Below are positions 44,001-53,520 of a stretch of DNA of 64,000 nucleotides, piece after piece (within the stretch, counting starts at the first letter, position 1; each line of letters starts with the position of its first letter). The position numbers were made by a program, and so were the translations under genes. The stretch lies in the NCBI GenBank assembly GCA_001604405.1, contig LVBL01000019.1:1-64000 (forward strand), given 5' to 3'. A model generated the notes under the pieces. The model saw only the letters and a program-made list of their open reading frames with translations, searched no databases and was not told where the DNA came from. This DNA is from Spirochaetales bacterium Spiro_10. GTDB lineage: Bacteria; Spirochaetota; Spirochaetia; Treponematales; Treponemataceae.

Positions 44001-46159
44001 GCGGAAACGGCAAGAACGGAAACGGCAAGAACGGAAACGGCAAGAACGGAAACGGAAACCGGATGAATCCGGTAAAGCGGGCGCTGTCATGGCTCGCGGG
44101 GCCGAAAAGCGACTTCGCCCTGTTCGTCATCGCCCTCGTCCTTCTCAACCTCGTGGGCGCGCGCGCCTTTCTCAGGATCGACCTGACGGAAAACGACGCG
44201 TACTCGCTTTCGGGCGCGAGCCGCGAAATCGTCCGCACGCTCGAGCAGCCCCTCTCGGTCAAGGTGTTTTTTACCGAGCGTCTGCCCGCGCCGTACAACG
44301 GCGTCGAGAGCTACCTTCGCGACATCCTCGTCGAGTACGACGCCGCGGCCAACGCCAATTTCTCCTACGAGTTCTTCGACATGAAGAAACCCGAGAACGA
44401 GGACGTGGCCAGGTCCTACGGCATCTCCATGGTGCAAATCCAGGAGGTCAAGGACGACGAGGTCGGCTTCCGGAACGCGTGGATGGGGCTCGCGCTCGTG
44501 CACGGCGACCTCATCGAGACGGTTCCCGAGCTTTCGAGCTCCGACGGACTCGAATATCTCCTGACCACGAAGATCGGAAGGATGGTCGCGACCGCGAACT
44601 CCCTCGCGGGACTTTCCGGCAAGGTGTCGATGACCGTGTACGTCTCGCCCGAGCTCGCGCAGTTCAACATCGCCGGCTTCAACCAGATAGAAAAGAAGTC
44701 CTTCGAGGCCTGGAACCGCGTCAACAAGAAAAACCTCGACAGGATAGACTACCAGAAGGCGGACCCCGCGACCGTCGGCGTCGACGAGCTTGCCCGCCGC
44801 TTCGGACTCCAGAGGATAAGCTGGGCGGATCCCGCATCGGGCGAGAGGGCCGGACTCATCGGCATCGTCCTCGAGCACGGGGACCGGTTCGCCGTGGTGC
44901 CGATCGAGCTCGCGCGGACGCTGTTCGGCGGTTACGCGGTCGCCGGCCTCGACTCGATGGAGGAGGGCCTCGAGAACGCCCTGAGGACGCTGACGTCCAC
45001 CTCGCTCGCGGTGGGGTACTCGACCGGGCACGGGGAACTGCCGCTTGACGACGAACGGTCCGGAGCCGGCCGTTTCTCGAAGCTCGCGTCCGACACCTAC
45101 GAGTTCCGCGAGTTCAACCCGGATACGGAGGAAATACCCGCGGGCCTGAGCGCCGTCGTCATCAACGGGCCGACGGCCGCGTTTTCCGAGACGGCTCTCT
45201 TCCGCATCGACCAGTTTCTCATGAAGGGCGGATCCCTCATGGTCATGCTCGATCCCTTCGCCGAGGTCCAGCCGGACCAGCAGATGGCCGCGTACGGGGC
45301 CGAGCCGCAGTTCGTTCCGGTCGATACCGGACTGGGACGACTTCTCGACCGGTACGGCGTGTCCGTCGGTAAGAATTACGTTCTCGACAAGACCTGCTAC
45401 GAGGCGCAACAGCGCGGCATGGGAAAGGTTCCCCTCTATTACGTGCCGGTCGTCGGCCGCGCCGGCCTCGACCAGTCGAGCCCGGTATCGAGGAATCTCT
45501 CGGGCGTCATCTTCCTGCAGGCCGCCTCCGTCGACGCGAAGCGGGATTCCCTTCCCGGGGGCGTCGTCGCTACCACGCTCGCGTCGAGTTCTCCGGAGTC
45601 CTGGCTCATGTCGGGCCGGATCAGTCTTTCTCCGTACGGCATGGTGCCGCCCGCCGCGGATTCGATGTCCGCAAAGGGCCTTGCGGTGCTGCTCGAGGGG
45701 ACCTTCGCGAGCGCCTTCGACGCGATTCCCGAGGGGCTCGACGTCCAGTCCGGAAAGGCCTCTTCGGCCGCCACGGGAGTGGAAACGGCCGAACGCCGGC
45801 TGTCGTCGGCCGTCCTTCCGGGGAAGGTATTCGTCGTCGGGACGTCGAAGGTGACCACCCCGGCCGTCATGGACGAGCAGGGGCGGCAGCCCGTCGCGAT
45901 CTTCGTGCGGAACGCCCTCGACTACCTCAACGGGCGGGCGGATCTCGCCGCGATGCGGGCAAAGGGACTCTCCCTCACACCGCTCGACAAGACGAGTCCC
46001 TCCGCGCGCGCCGTCGCCCGCGCCGTTAACCTGTACGCCCTTCCCGCCCTTGTCGTCGCGGCCGGTCTTGTCGCGTGGCGGCTCAGGGGGCGCAGGAGGA
46101 AGGCGATCCGGCGCCGATACGACCCGTCCGACAAACGCGCCGAAGGAGGAGCGAAATGA
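43997..46159 (+). CDS. GldG-type ABC-associated protein
   Basis: 720 residues. A Gly/Asn/Lys repeat N-terminus (residues 3-20), a membrane segment at about 38-55 (FALFVIALVLLNLVGARAFL), a long extracytoplasmic region with the Gldg/DUF7088-type YSLSGASREIVRTLEQPLSV and VLLEGTFASAFDAIP, and a C-terminal membrane segment (LYALPALVVAAGLVAWRLRG) with a basic tail. Family length is normal. ATG 44063 after the repeat is an alternative start. Both ends overlap neighbouring genes (ATGA). Acts with the ATPase and permease, role uncertain. Confidence 0.88.
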   Translation: MSGNGKNGNGKNGNGKNGNGNRMNPVKRALSWLAGPKSDFALFVIALVLLNLVGARAFLRIDLTENDAYSLSGASREIVRTLEQPLSVKVFFTERLPAPYNGVESYLRDILVEYDAAANANFSYEFFDMKKPENEDVARSYGISMVQIQEVKDDEVGFRNAWMGLALVHGDLIETVPELSSSDGLEYLLTTKIGRMVATANSLAGLSGKVSMTVYVSPELAQFNIAGFNQIEKKSFEAWNRVNKKNLDRIDYQKADPATVGVDELARRFGLQRISWADPASGERAGLIGIVLEHGDRFAVVPIELARTLFGGYAVAGLDSMEEGLENALRTLTSTSLAVGYSTGHGELPLDDERSGAGRFSKLASDTYEFREFNPDTEEIPAGLSAVVINGPTAAFSETALFRIDQFLMKGGSLMVMLDPFAEVQPDQQMAAYGAEPQFVPVDTGLGRLLDRYGVSVGKNYVLDKTCYEAQQRGMGKVPLYYVPVVGRAGLDQSSPVSRNLSGVIFLQAASVDAKRDSLPGGVVATTLASSSPESWLMSGRISLSPYGMVPPAADSMSAKGLAVLLEGTFASAFDAIPEGLDVQSGKASSAATGVETAERRLSSAVLPGKVFVVGTSKVTTPAVMDEQGRQPVAIFVRNALDYLNGRADLAAMRAKGLSLTPLDKTSPSARAVARAVNLYALPALVVAAGLVAWRLRGRRRKAIRRRYDPSDKRAEGGAK
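44003..44047 (+). repeat. Three 15-bp tandem copies at the start of the GldG-type gene
   Basis: GGAAACGGCAAGAAC is repeated three times exactly plus a partial copy, coding GNGKN units. In-frame, so copy changes alter only the N-terminal tail. Confidence 0.9.
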
Positions 46160-47067
46160 TCACCAAGAGAAAAACGGCACTGCTCGCGTCCGTTGCGGTC
46201 CTCGCGTGCGTATACGCGCTGCAGCTCGCGCTTTCCCGCCCCGAGTCCGTTCGGAATCTCGCGGCGGAATCCGCGATCGATTCGATAGAGATAACGGGTC
46301 CGGACGCCTCGCGAACGGTTCTCGCGAAAGCCGGAGACGCCTGGACGGTCGGCGAGCGCCGCTACCCCGCGGACGCATCCCGCGTCGAGGCGATGCTCTC
46401 GCTCCTGAACCCGGTCAAGATACTCGGCACCGTCGCCTCCGACGCCTCCCGGGGGGAGTACGGCCTCGAGGAGGGCTCGGCGGTCTCGGTGACCGCCCTT
46501 TCCGGCGGAAAGAAAATTCGTGAAGTGCTCGTGGGGAAGGGTGCCGTCAACTCGATGCAAACCTACGCGCGCGTCGACGGGGCGCAGTCCGTGAGCCTCC
46601 TTTCCGGCGACTACCGGGGCGCCTTCGGCCTGCCGGCCGACGAACTGCGGAGCCGGGACGTATGGTCGCTCGACGCCCAGTCGGTGACGCGCGTGAGCTC
46701 GGAACGTCCGTCGCTCGCCTTCGCCCTCGAGAGGACTGGCGAGCCTCCGGTATGGGCGCTCGCCGCGGACTCGCAGCGCGCTTCGGGAGCGGCGCGGGCC
46801 GTGGACGCCGAAAAGGCGAACGCCTGGGTCAACGGATTGCTTGCGGTCAAGGCGCAGTCATTCGCGCGCGAAGACGCCGCGCTTCCCGCAAGCGCCCTCT
46901 GCACGATAACGATCCAGGCGGGAGGCGCGACCCACTGGCTGCGCCTCCACGAAAAGGGCGCCGACGGGACCTATCTTTGCTCGGCGAGCGGGACGGCGTC
47001 GCCGTTTTACCTCTCCTCGTGGACCGCGGAGAAACTGCTCAAGACGTTGGCCGATCTGGGAAAGTAG
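46156..47067 (+). CDS. DUF4340 domain protein of the Gld-like ABC cassette
   Basis: 303 residues. An N-terminal membrane anchor (TALLASVAVLACVYALQLAL) is followed by DUF4340 repeats such as GDAWTVGERRYPADASRVEA, YGLEEGSAVSVTALSGGKKI and SLLSGDYRGAFGLPADELRS. ATG 46156 has AGGAGG upstream and overlaps the GldG-type stop; the frame upstream is not used. DUF4340 proteins are usual fourth members of this cassette. Confidence 0.88.
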   Translation: MITKRKTALLASVAVLACVYALQLALSRPESVRNLAAESAIDSIEITGPDASRTVLAKAGDAWTVGERRYPADASRVEAMLSLLNPVKILGTVASDASRGEYGLEEGSAVSVTALSGGKKIREVLVGKGAVNSMQTYARVDGAQSVSLLSGDYRGAFGLPADELRSRDVWSLDAQSVTRVSSERPSLAFALERTGEPPVWALAADSQRASGAARAVDAEKANAWVNGLLAVKAQSFAREDAALPASALCTITIQAGGATHWLRLHEKGADGTYLCSASGTASPFYLSSWTAEKLLKTLADLGK

Positions 47068-47092
47068 GCGGGATGCGACGGCACGCGGGCCG

Positions 47093-47857
47093 TTACCGGC
47101 GGACCGGAACGCCCGCGGCCGCGAGCTCCTTCTTGATGGATCCTATGGTCCAGTCGCCCGAGTGAACCATCGACGCGATGAGCGCGGCGTCGGCGCGGCC
47201 CTCGGTAAGGACCTCGGCCATGTGCGCGGGTGTTCCCGCGCCGCCCGAGGCGACTACGGGGATGCCGACCCGCTCGGAGATCATCCGCGTGATGGGTATC
47301 TCGTATCCGTCGCGCGTGCCGTCGGCGTCGATCGAGTTGAGCACGATCTCCCCCGCGCCGAGCGACTCCGCGCGCACCGCCCACTCGAGGGCGTCGAGTT
47401 CCGTCGCGACCCGTCCCCCGTTGACGTACACCCGGTACCCCGACGGCATCGCGTCGTCGCGTTTCGCGTCCATCCCGAGAACGATGCACTGGTTTCCGAA
47501 GATCCCCGCCCCCTTCTCGATGAGCGAGGGGTCTCGCACGGCCGGGGAGTTGAGGCTCACCTTTTCGGCGCCCGCGAGTATCGTGCTTCTGATGTCGTCC
47601 ACGGAGGATATACCGCCGCCGACGCAAAAGGGGATGTGTATCGTCTCGGCCACGCGGCCGATGAGGTCGAGCGTCGGGCCCCGGTCCCGCGCCGAGGCCA
47701 TGATGTCGTAGAAGACGAGTTCGTCGACGCCCTGGCGGTAATACTCGCCCGCCATGACGACCGGGTCGCCGATGTCGACGTTATCGAGGAATTTCACGCC
47801 CTTCGTCGTGCGGCCGTCTTTGACGTCGAGGCAGACGATGATCCTTTTTTTCAGCAT
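47093..47857 (-). CDS. hisF: Imidazole glycerol phosphate synthase, cyclase subunit
   Basis: 254 residues, (beta/alpha)8 barrel. Catalytic Asp residues in IIVCLDVKDGR (Asp11) and VLGMDAKRDD (near 130); phosphate loops CVGGGISS and VASGGAGTPA. With HisH it turns PRFAR and ammonia into imidazole glycerol phosphate and AICAR. Start overlaps the end of hisH by 7 bases. No other his genes are nearby, so the pair may serve a scattered histidine pathway. Confidence 0.93.
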   Translation of the reverse strand: MLKKRIIVCLDVKDGRTTKGVKFLDNVDIGDPVVMAGEYYRQGVDELVFYDIMASARDRGPTLDLIGRVAETIHIPFCVGGGISSVDDIRSTILAGAEKVSLNSPAVRDPSLIEKGAGIFGNQCIVLGMDAKRDDAMPSGYRVYVNGGRVATELDALEWAVRAESLGAGEIVLNSIDADGTRDGYEIPITRMISERVGIPVVASGGAGTPAHMAEVLTEGRADAALIASMVHSGDWTIGSIKKELAAAGVPVRR

Positions 47858-48501
47858 GGCGCGCCTCCCTCACCGCGGGGCCGGAACGGAACGCCCGCGA
47901 AATTGGCGAGCATCCTGAGCCCGTGTTCGCCCGATTTTTCGGGGTGGAACTGGAAGGCCTCGACGTTGCCCTTCCTGACTGCCGCCGGCACCGGAAAACC
48001 GTAGTCGACGGTCGCCGTGACCGCCGAGGGATCGGCGGGCTCGACGTAGTACGAATGCACGAAATACACGTCCGCTCCCTCGGGAACCCCCTCGAAGAGT
48101 CTCGAGCCGCCATTGCGCCAGGCCAGGTCGTTCCAGCCTATGTGCGGGACCTTTCGTCCAAGCGCGGGAAAGTCCGCGGGAAAGCGCCGGACGACGCCGG
48201 GCAGTATGCCGAGGCAGGGCGTGTCGCTCTCCTCGGAGTGGTCGAAAATGATCTGCGAACCGAGGCACACGCCCAACAGCGGCCTTCCGGACGCGGCCCA
48301 GTCCCTGAGGAAGGAATCGATGCCCGACGAGCGGAGCTCCGCCATGGCGAATTTCGCCTCGCCCACGCCGGGAAAGATGAGCCGGTCGGCGTCCTCGAGA
48401 TCCGCCGGTTTTTTCGATATCCGGTACTCGGCTCCCAGGGCCCGAAGGGCAAGCTCGACGCTGCGGATGTTCCCCGCGTTGTAGTCAATGATGCCTGTCA
48501 T
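47851..48501 (-). CDS. hisH: Imidazole glycerol phosphate synthase, glutaminase subunit
   Basis: 216 residues. Class I amidotransferase with GVCLGSQIIF (nucleophile Cys) and FQFHPEKSGEHG (His-Glu). IDYNAGNIRSVELAL and FPGVGEAKFAM are typical HisH segments. Supplies ammonia to HisF, encoded by the overlapping next gene. A consensus promoter ends 6 bases before ATG. Confidence 0.93.
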   Translation of the reverse strand: MTGIIDYNAGNIRSVELALRALGAEYRISKKPADLEDADRLIFPGVGEAKFAMAELRSSGIDSFLRDWAASGRPLLGVCLGSQIIFDHSEESDTPCLGILPGVVRRFPADFPALGRKVPHIGWNDLAWRNGGSRLFEGVPEGADVYFVHSYYVEPADPSAVTATVDYGFPVPAAVRKGNVEAFQFHPEKSGEHGLRMLANFAGVPFRPRGEGGAPC

Positions 48502-48507
48502 GGGTCA

Positions 48508-48536
48508 ATCCTACCGTCGGGCGGGTACGAGGTCAA
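48508..48536 (-). promoter_or_regulatory. hisH-hisF promoter, leaderless type
   Basis: Minus strand TTGACC (48531-48536), 17 bases, TAGGAT (48508-48513), 6 bases, ATG 48501. Confidence 0.65.
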
Positions 48537-48571
48537 GAGAGAGGATCATCCTGCCGATAAGTGTCGTATAT

Positions 48572-48802
48572 ATGACGCTCAACGAACTGTTCGCCCTGTT
48601 ACGCTCGGTCCTCCTTTCCCGCGAGGTTGTGATCGTTACCGTCGCGATAGCGCTTTATATCAACGTCGTCAACTACATAGTCGGATACCGGAAACGGCCG
48701 AAGCGCCGCCTTCTTCGCCAGAAAAAGACGGCGGTCAAGCCGGAAAGCGCGACGGAGAACGAGGAGGACGAAGGGCTGGAGGACGATGACTCCGAAAAGT
48801 AG
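48572..48802 (+). CDS. Small single-span membrane protein
   Basis: 76 residues: an N-terminal amphipathic part, one membrane segment (EVVIVTVAIALYINVVNYIV), a basic cluster (YRKRPKRRLLRQKK) and a very acidic C-terminus (ENEEDEGLEDDDSE). Inside-positive topology puts the C-terminal half in the cytoplasm. I do not recognise it. ATG 48572 is chosen because the membrane segment begins soon after; no clear ribosome site is seen. Convergent with recQ. Confidence 0.6.
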   Translation: MTLNELFALLRSVLLSREVVIVTVAIALYINVVNYIVGYRKRPKRRLLRQKKTAVKPESATENEEDEGLEDDDSEK

Positions 48803-48822
48803 GCGAGGGGAGTCGTGGGCCA

Positions 48823-50481
48823 TCAACGCCCGCGCCGGGCGCGCGCGCTTGGCGCACGTGTTTGGCGCGGACGTTTGGCGTTCGACCCGAGCGTGAGTCG
48901 CCCGGCCGCCGGCCACCGGCCCGTTTCCCGCAACAGCCCGCTCCTGAGAAGCTCCGTCGCGGCCGACGTGAAATCGGCCGTTCTCCACAGGGCGAGTCCC
49001 GATTCCGCCATCGATTGACGGTTGCCCGCTTCCGAAAGGAGCGCCGCGGCCTCGCCCGCCTTGTAGCGCCTCCGGTTTCTCGACACAAAATCCCGCAACA
49101 GCCATGCTTCCTCGGATTCCCTCGCGACCGCGCCCTCGCAGACGTCGCACCCCGAGCAGGCAATGCGGTCCTCTCCGGCCCCGGGACCCGCCTTCGGGTC
49201 GCCGAGCTCGGCGAGGAGCGTTTCGCGTCGGCATTCGATCCCCTCCGAAAAGCGCGCGAGCGCGAGGGAGCGGAGCCGTTCGGCCGGGCGCTTCGATTCG
49301 ATCCTCCTGCGGTCCTCCGGCGACCACAAAAGCGTCGCCACCGACGGTTCCCCGTCGCGTCCCGCGCGCCCCGCCTCCTGCACGTAGGCCTCCACCGTCG
49401 GGGGCGGATCCCGGTGTATGACGGAGCGCACGTTTTTTTTGTCGACGCCCATGCCCCATGCGCAGGTGGCGCAGAGTATCGCGCGGTCGTGGCCGTGAAA
49501 CCAGGCCTCGACCTCCTTCTTTTCCTCGCGCGAAAGCCCCGCGTGATAGAAGCGGACGTCTCCGTCCCGCAGGGTGTCGCCGATGACGCGGGCGCTCCGT
49601 TCGGTACCCGCGCGCGTCGAGCAGAACACGACAGCAGGCCGGGCGGCGCGCAGGGCCTCGCGCACGAGCGTGCCCTCCTTGGATACGCAGGGAACGACGC
49701 GATAGTGGATATTGGGCCGGTCCGCCCCGCCGCGAATCAGGCGGGCGTCCCCGTCGAAGAGCACCTCCGAGACGCGCGCGAGCACGGCCGGGGAGGCGGT
49801 CGCGGTGAAGGCCGTGCAGGCGTCGGGCTTGAGCGCGCGCACGACATCCCCGAGGCCGAGGTAGGCCGGACGGAAGGTGTCCCCCCATTCCGACACGCAA
49901 TGCGCCTCGTCGATCGCGAGGTGGGCTATCCCCCGTTTCGCGATGCGCGCGAGCACGGCGTCCGCGGCGAGTACCTCCGGGTTCGCGATGATCAGGCGCG
50001 CGGGGTCGGCGCCGTTCCGTCCCTCGATCCTGTCGTAACAGCGCCTTCGCTCTTCCGCGTCCTGGCCGCCCCTGAGGATCACCGGGTCAAGCCCCGCCTC
50101 CCGGAGGCGGCGCTCCTGGTCGGCCATGAGGGCGAGTAGGGGATAGACGGCGAGCGTCGGGCCGTCGAGAAGAAGCGCGGGAAGCTGAAAGCACAGCGAC
50201 TTTCCCGCGCCCGTCGGAAGGAGAACGATCTGCCTGCCCCGGTGGAACCCGTCCTCGTCGGTACTGGCGTCGAACGCGTCCCGCCGGCTGTTCCGGTCGC
50301 GGTTCTGCCTCGCGGCGTCGCGGGCCGCAGCGGCCGCGTCGAGGACGTTCGCGATAACGAGCCTCTGCCAGGGATACAGATAGGGTATCCCGAAAACCCC
50401 AGAGGCAATCTCACCGACCGGGTCGGCGTCCGGGAAGTCCGGCTGATTCGCCCGTCTCGGGGCGCTTCCCGAATTTCTCAT
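48823..50481 (-). CDS. recQ: RecQ-family ATP-dependent DNA helicase
   Basis: 552 residues. Motif I LLPTGAGKSLCFQLPAL, II IDEAHCVSEWG, III FTATASPAV, V GMGVDKKNVR and VI QEAGRAGRDG are present, as is the RecQ zinc cluster (C in ECRRETLL, then CSGCDVC). There is no HRDC domain; the C-terminus is basic. An insertion of about 25 polar residues (AAARDAARQNRDRNSRRDAF) sits between the Q motif and motif I. Unwinds DNA in repair and replication restart. Confidence 0.9.
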   Translation of the reverse strand: MRNSGSAPRRANQPDFPDADPVGEIASGVFGIPYLYPWQRLVIANVLDAAAAARDAARQNRDRNSRRDAFDASTDEDGFHRGRQIVLLPTGAGKSLCFQLPALLLDGPTLAVYPLLALMADQERRLREAGLDPVILRGGQDAEERRRCYDRIEGRNGADPARLIIANPEVLAADAVLARIAKRGIAHLAIDEAHCVSEWGDTFRPAYLGLGDVVRALKPDACTAFTATASPAVLARVSEVLFDGDARLIRGGADRPNIHYRVVPCVSKEGTLVREALRAARPAVVFCSTRAGTERSARVIGDTLRDGDVRFYHAGLSREEKKEVEAWFHGHDRAILCATCAWGMGVDKKNVRSVIHRDPPPTVEAYVQEAGRAGRDGEPSVATLLWSPEDRRRIESKRPAERLRSLALARFSEGIECRRETLLAELGDPKAGPGAGEDRIACSGCDVCEGAVARESEEAWLLRDFVSRNRRRYKAGEAAALLSEAGNRQSMAESGLALWRTADFTSAATELLRSGLLRETGRWPAAGRLTLGSNAKRPRQTRAPSARARRGR

Positions 50482-50617
50482 GCCCTAGATGTGGCCCGGA
50501 AACGTCCTTCCGCCGAAATTCCCTTATCAATTTTCCCGCGAATGTGCTATCGTAGAGCGTGCGTTGATACGGGCCTCCGCCCGCGAAGCGTCAAATGAAC
50601 GTTCCGGAGTTATTAGT

Positions 50618-51625
50618 ATGAAACGTGATACCGCCAAAAATCTCATCCATGCGCTCGTGCCGCTGACGCTTCTCGTCATTTTTACGCTTTTTATCTGCTT
50701 CCCCTCGGATATCCCCTTTTTGAGCATCAAGCCCTCCTCTTATAAGGGAATCGGGACCATCCCCTTTTCGGTACCCGTGCCGGTAACGAAGGAAGCGAAA
50801 AAAGGCCTGTTGGCCTTTTCCCTGAAAAAAGTTCCCCCCGGGGTTTCGCCGGCCGGTTGTACGGACATAGCCGGAGGCACCGTCGTGACCGCGCCGTACT
50901 CGCTCGGCGAGACCGAGGTGACCGGCGCGCTCTGGGACGCCGTGACCGCCCATCCCGCCGCCGCGCGGTACGTCTTTACGGGAAAGCAGGTGTACGGTCC
51001 GACCTCCGACAGCCCCGTCGCGGGCGTCAGCTGGCGGGACGCGATCGTGTTCTGCAACGCCCTTTCCGCCGTGCTCGACCTCGCGCCCGTCTATCGCTTC
51101 GCGGACGGATCGAAGGTCGACGGACCCGTGACCTCGGTCCTTGACCTCGAGAGCTTCCGGGACGCCGTGGTCGCGATGCCGAAGGCGAACGGTTTCAGGC
51201 TTCCGTCCTCCGACGAATGGGAACTCGCGGCGCGGTATATCGACGGAACGTCCTGGACTCCCGGAAGCCATCCGAGCGGAAGTTCCACGCCGTACTACGA
51301 GGATACCCGTTCCTCGCTCTACGCGGTGTTCCAGGCCGATTCCTCGGCCCCGGTGCGCTCGCGCGCCTCGAACCAGCTCGGGATCTACGACATGAGCGGT
51401 AACGTGTGGGAATGGTGTTTCGACACGTTCGACGAGGCGAACGGAAGCGACGGCGCGAAGGGCGGCTCTGACGGCGCGGAAGCGGTTCCGCCCGGCAAGC
51501 ACGTCGTGCGCGGCGGAACCTGGCTCGGAACCGCCTATCGCCTCCAGATCGGCGGGGAGTTCGGCAGCCGCTCCGACATCATCGAGCAGGGACAGGGCTT
51601 CCGCCTCGCCAGGAGCGGCTGGTAG
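50618..51625 (+). CDS. SUMF1/formylglycine-generating-enzyme-like membrane-anchored protein
   Basis: 335 residues. One N-terminal membrane segment (ALVPLTLLVIFTLFICF) and an extracytoplasmic SUMF1-type C-lectin-fold domain: YSLGETEVTGALWDAV, PVAGVSWRDAIVFCNAL, GFRLPSSDEWELAARY, IYDMSGNVWEWCFDTF, VVRGGTWLG and a final GFRLARS. The two catalytic Cys of true formylglycine enzymes are not seen, so it is more likely a binding or other SUMF1-fold protein. ATG 50618 has CCGGAG upstream; a longer frame reads through the leader. Confidence 0.85.
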   Translation: MKRDTAKNLIHALVPLTLLVIFTLFICFPSDIPFLSIKPSSYKGIGTIPFSVPVPVTKEAKKGLLAFSLKKVPPGVSPAGCTDIAGGTVVTAPYSLGETEVTGALWDAVTAHPAAARYVFTGKQVYGPTSDSPVAGVSWRDAIVFCNALSAVLDLAPVYRFADGSKVDGPVTSVLDLESFRDAVVAMPKANGFRLPSSDEWELAARYIDGTSWTPGSHPSGSSTPYYEDTRSSLYAVFQADSSAPVRSRASNQLGIYDMSGNVWEWCFDTFDEANGSDGAKGGSDGAEAVPPGKHVVRGGTWLGTAYRLQIGGEFGSRSDIIEQGQGFRLARSGW

Positions 51626-51644
51626 CCAAACCGTCCGCGTCCCG

Positions 51645-53504
51645 TTAGCCGAGTTCGCCCAGCGCCTTCTCCAGCTCGTCGAGTATCCCCGCGAACGTGC
51701 GGCACGCCGCCTCGACGGGCGCGGGGCTTTCCATGTCGACGCCCGCCACCCTGAGCGCGTCGATCGGGTAGCGCGAGCCGCCCGACTTCAGGAACGCGAA
51801 GTAGTCGTCGCGCTCCGCCTTTCCTCCCGAGCACACCCGCTCCGCGAGCGCGAGGGCCGCGGAGATGCCGGTCGAATACTTGTACACGTAAAACGCGTTG
51901 AAGAAGTGCGGTATCCTGAGGCACTCGAGGTCGCTCGTCCCTTCGAGGACCATTTCGGGGCCGAAATACGCCCCGAGCAGCTTGCGGTACTCCGCGCGAA
52001 GGAGCTCGGCGGTGAGGGGCGTGCCCGTCTCGACGAGCTCGTGTGTCATCTTCTCGTACTCGGCGAACATCGTCTGCCGGTAGAGCGTCGCGACTATGTC
52101 GCTCGCCCTCGTCGAGAGGAGATACGCCCGCGTCCTCGGGTCGTCCGTCGTTTTCATCAGATGCCTGAAGAGCAGTTCCTCGTTGAAGGTGGACGCGACC
52201 TCCGCCTCGAAGATCGTGTACCCGTACGAGAGGAAGGGATTGTTGCGCGCCGAGTTGTAGCTGTGCATCGAGTGCCCGCCCTCGTGGGCGAGGGTGAAAA
52301 CGTCGCGGAGCACCTCGTCCTTGTAGTTCATCAGGATGAAGGGATATCCCTCGTAGCCGCCCGACGAAAAGGCCCCCGAGCGCTTGCCCTTGTTCTCGTA
52401 TTTGTCGACCCACCCCCCGAGAAGCCCCGAGCGCAGGGTCGAGACGTAGTCATCCCCGAGCGGCGAGAGGGCCTCGGAGATGAGGTCGACCGCCTCGGCG
52501 TAGGGCGTGACGCGTTTCGCGTCGGGCACGAGGGGCACGTAGACGTCGTAGTGGCGGAGCTCGCCGACTCCGAGCGCGCGCTTCCTGAGCGCGTAGTAGC
52601 GGTGCAGGTCGGCGAGATTCGACCGTACCGTCGAAACGAGGTTGTCGTAAACCGACTCGTTCACGCGGTCGGGAAAGAGGGCCATCGCCCGCGAGGACGG
52701 GTATCCCCTGATACGCGCCTGAGCGACGTCCTGGTTCACGCTGCCGGCGTAGCACGCGGCAAGGGTGTTCTTGTGCGAGTCGAAGCCCGCGTAGAATTTG
52801 TCGTAGGCCTCCTTCCTGACCGACCTGTCGGGGCTCTCGAGAAAGCGGGACCACGTCGATTGCGTGAGGGGTTCCGGCCCCTTCCCCGCGTCGACGGTGC
52901 CGAAATCGAGATCCACGTTCGTCAGGACCGAGAAGGCGTTTCCGGGCGTCTGCGAGGATTCGGTCAGGAGGGCGAGGATCCGTTCCTCGCTCCCGGAGAG
53001 GACGTGGGGCTTCATCCTGAGGAGCTTCTCGAGGAAGACCCGGTAGTCGGCGAACCTTCCGCCGCCCGGCGCGCCATCGGACGAAGCCGCTGACGCCGGC
53101 GCCGAGATCCACCCGGCGATCTTCCCGTCGGGAAGGGCCTGTATCGCCGGAACGAGCCAGCTTGTCGCAGCCTCGAAGGCGCTTGTCGCCATCATGAACC
53201 GACCGACCCGGTCGAGATTCGAGGCGTTGCCCTCGTCCTCGGCCTTTTTCAGGAAGGCGTAGTTGCCGAGTTTCTCGGCGAGACGCTGGGCGCAGCTCCA
53301 CTCGTCGAGGACCCCCGCGAGGTCTTCGGCCGCGGCCCCGGGCGGATCCGAGAGCCGCTCGCGGTAAGCGTTGACCGGACCGAGCATCGCCGAGAAGCGG
53401 GCAAGGTCCGCGTTCCAGGATTCGTCGTCGGGGTAGAGCGTGCCGATCTTCCATGTATCTTCCGCGGGGACCTCGTCCCGCGCGGGAATGCTTGTTTGTT
53501 TCAT
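51645..53504 (-). CDS. pepF: Oligoendopeptidase F family M3 metallopeptidase
   Basis: 619 residues. The zinc motif LAHEGGHSMHSYNS (HEGGH, near residue 410) with the downstream Glu region FEAEVASTFNEELLF defines the M3B family. Cleaves short peptides in the cytoplasm. ATG 53504 is chosen because a promoter ends 6 bases before it and the longer frame would run into the divergent gene. Length is normal. Divergent from the MFS gene, with 24 bases between the start codons. Confidence 0.93.
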   Translation of the reverse strand: MKQTSIPARDEVPAEDTWKIGTLYPDDESWNADLARFSAMLGPVNAYRERLSDPPGAAAEDLAGVLDEWSCAQRLAEKLGNYAFLKKAEDEGNASNLDRVGRFMMATSAFEAATSWLVPAIQALPDGKIAGWISAPASAASSDGAPGGGRFADYRVFLEKLLRMKPHVLSGSEERILALLTESSQTPGNAFSVLTNVDLDFGTVDAGKGPEPLTQSTWSRFLESPDRSVRKEAYDKFYAGFDSHKNTLAACYAGSVNQDVAQARIRGYPSSRAMALFPDRVNESVYDNLVSTVRSNLADLHRYYALRKRALGVGELRHYDVYVPLVPDAKRVTPYAEAVDLISEALSPLGDDYVSTLRSGLLGGWVDKYENKGKRSGAFSSGGYEGYPFILMNYKDEVLRDVFTLAHEGGHSMHSYNSARNNPFLSYGYTIFEAEVASTFNEELLFRHLMKTTDDPRTRAYLLSTRASDIVATLYRQTMFAEYEKMTHELVETGTPLTAELLRAEYRKLLGAYFGPEMVLEGTSDLECLRIPHFFNAFYVYKYSTGISAALALAERVCSGGKAERDDYFAFLKSGGSRYPIDALRVAGVDMESPAPVEAACRTFAGILDELEKALGELG

Positions 53505-53520
53505 GCCGAGAAGATACAAT
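53492..53520 (+). promoter_or_regulatory. Promoter of the MFS gene
   Basis: TTGTTT (53492-53497), 17 bases, TACAAT (53515-53520), 8 bases, ATG 53529. The -35 box is inside the first codons of pepF. GGAAAGGG directly before ATG is too close to act as ribosome site. Confidence 0.6.
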
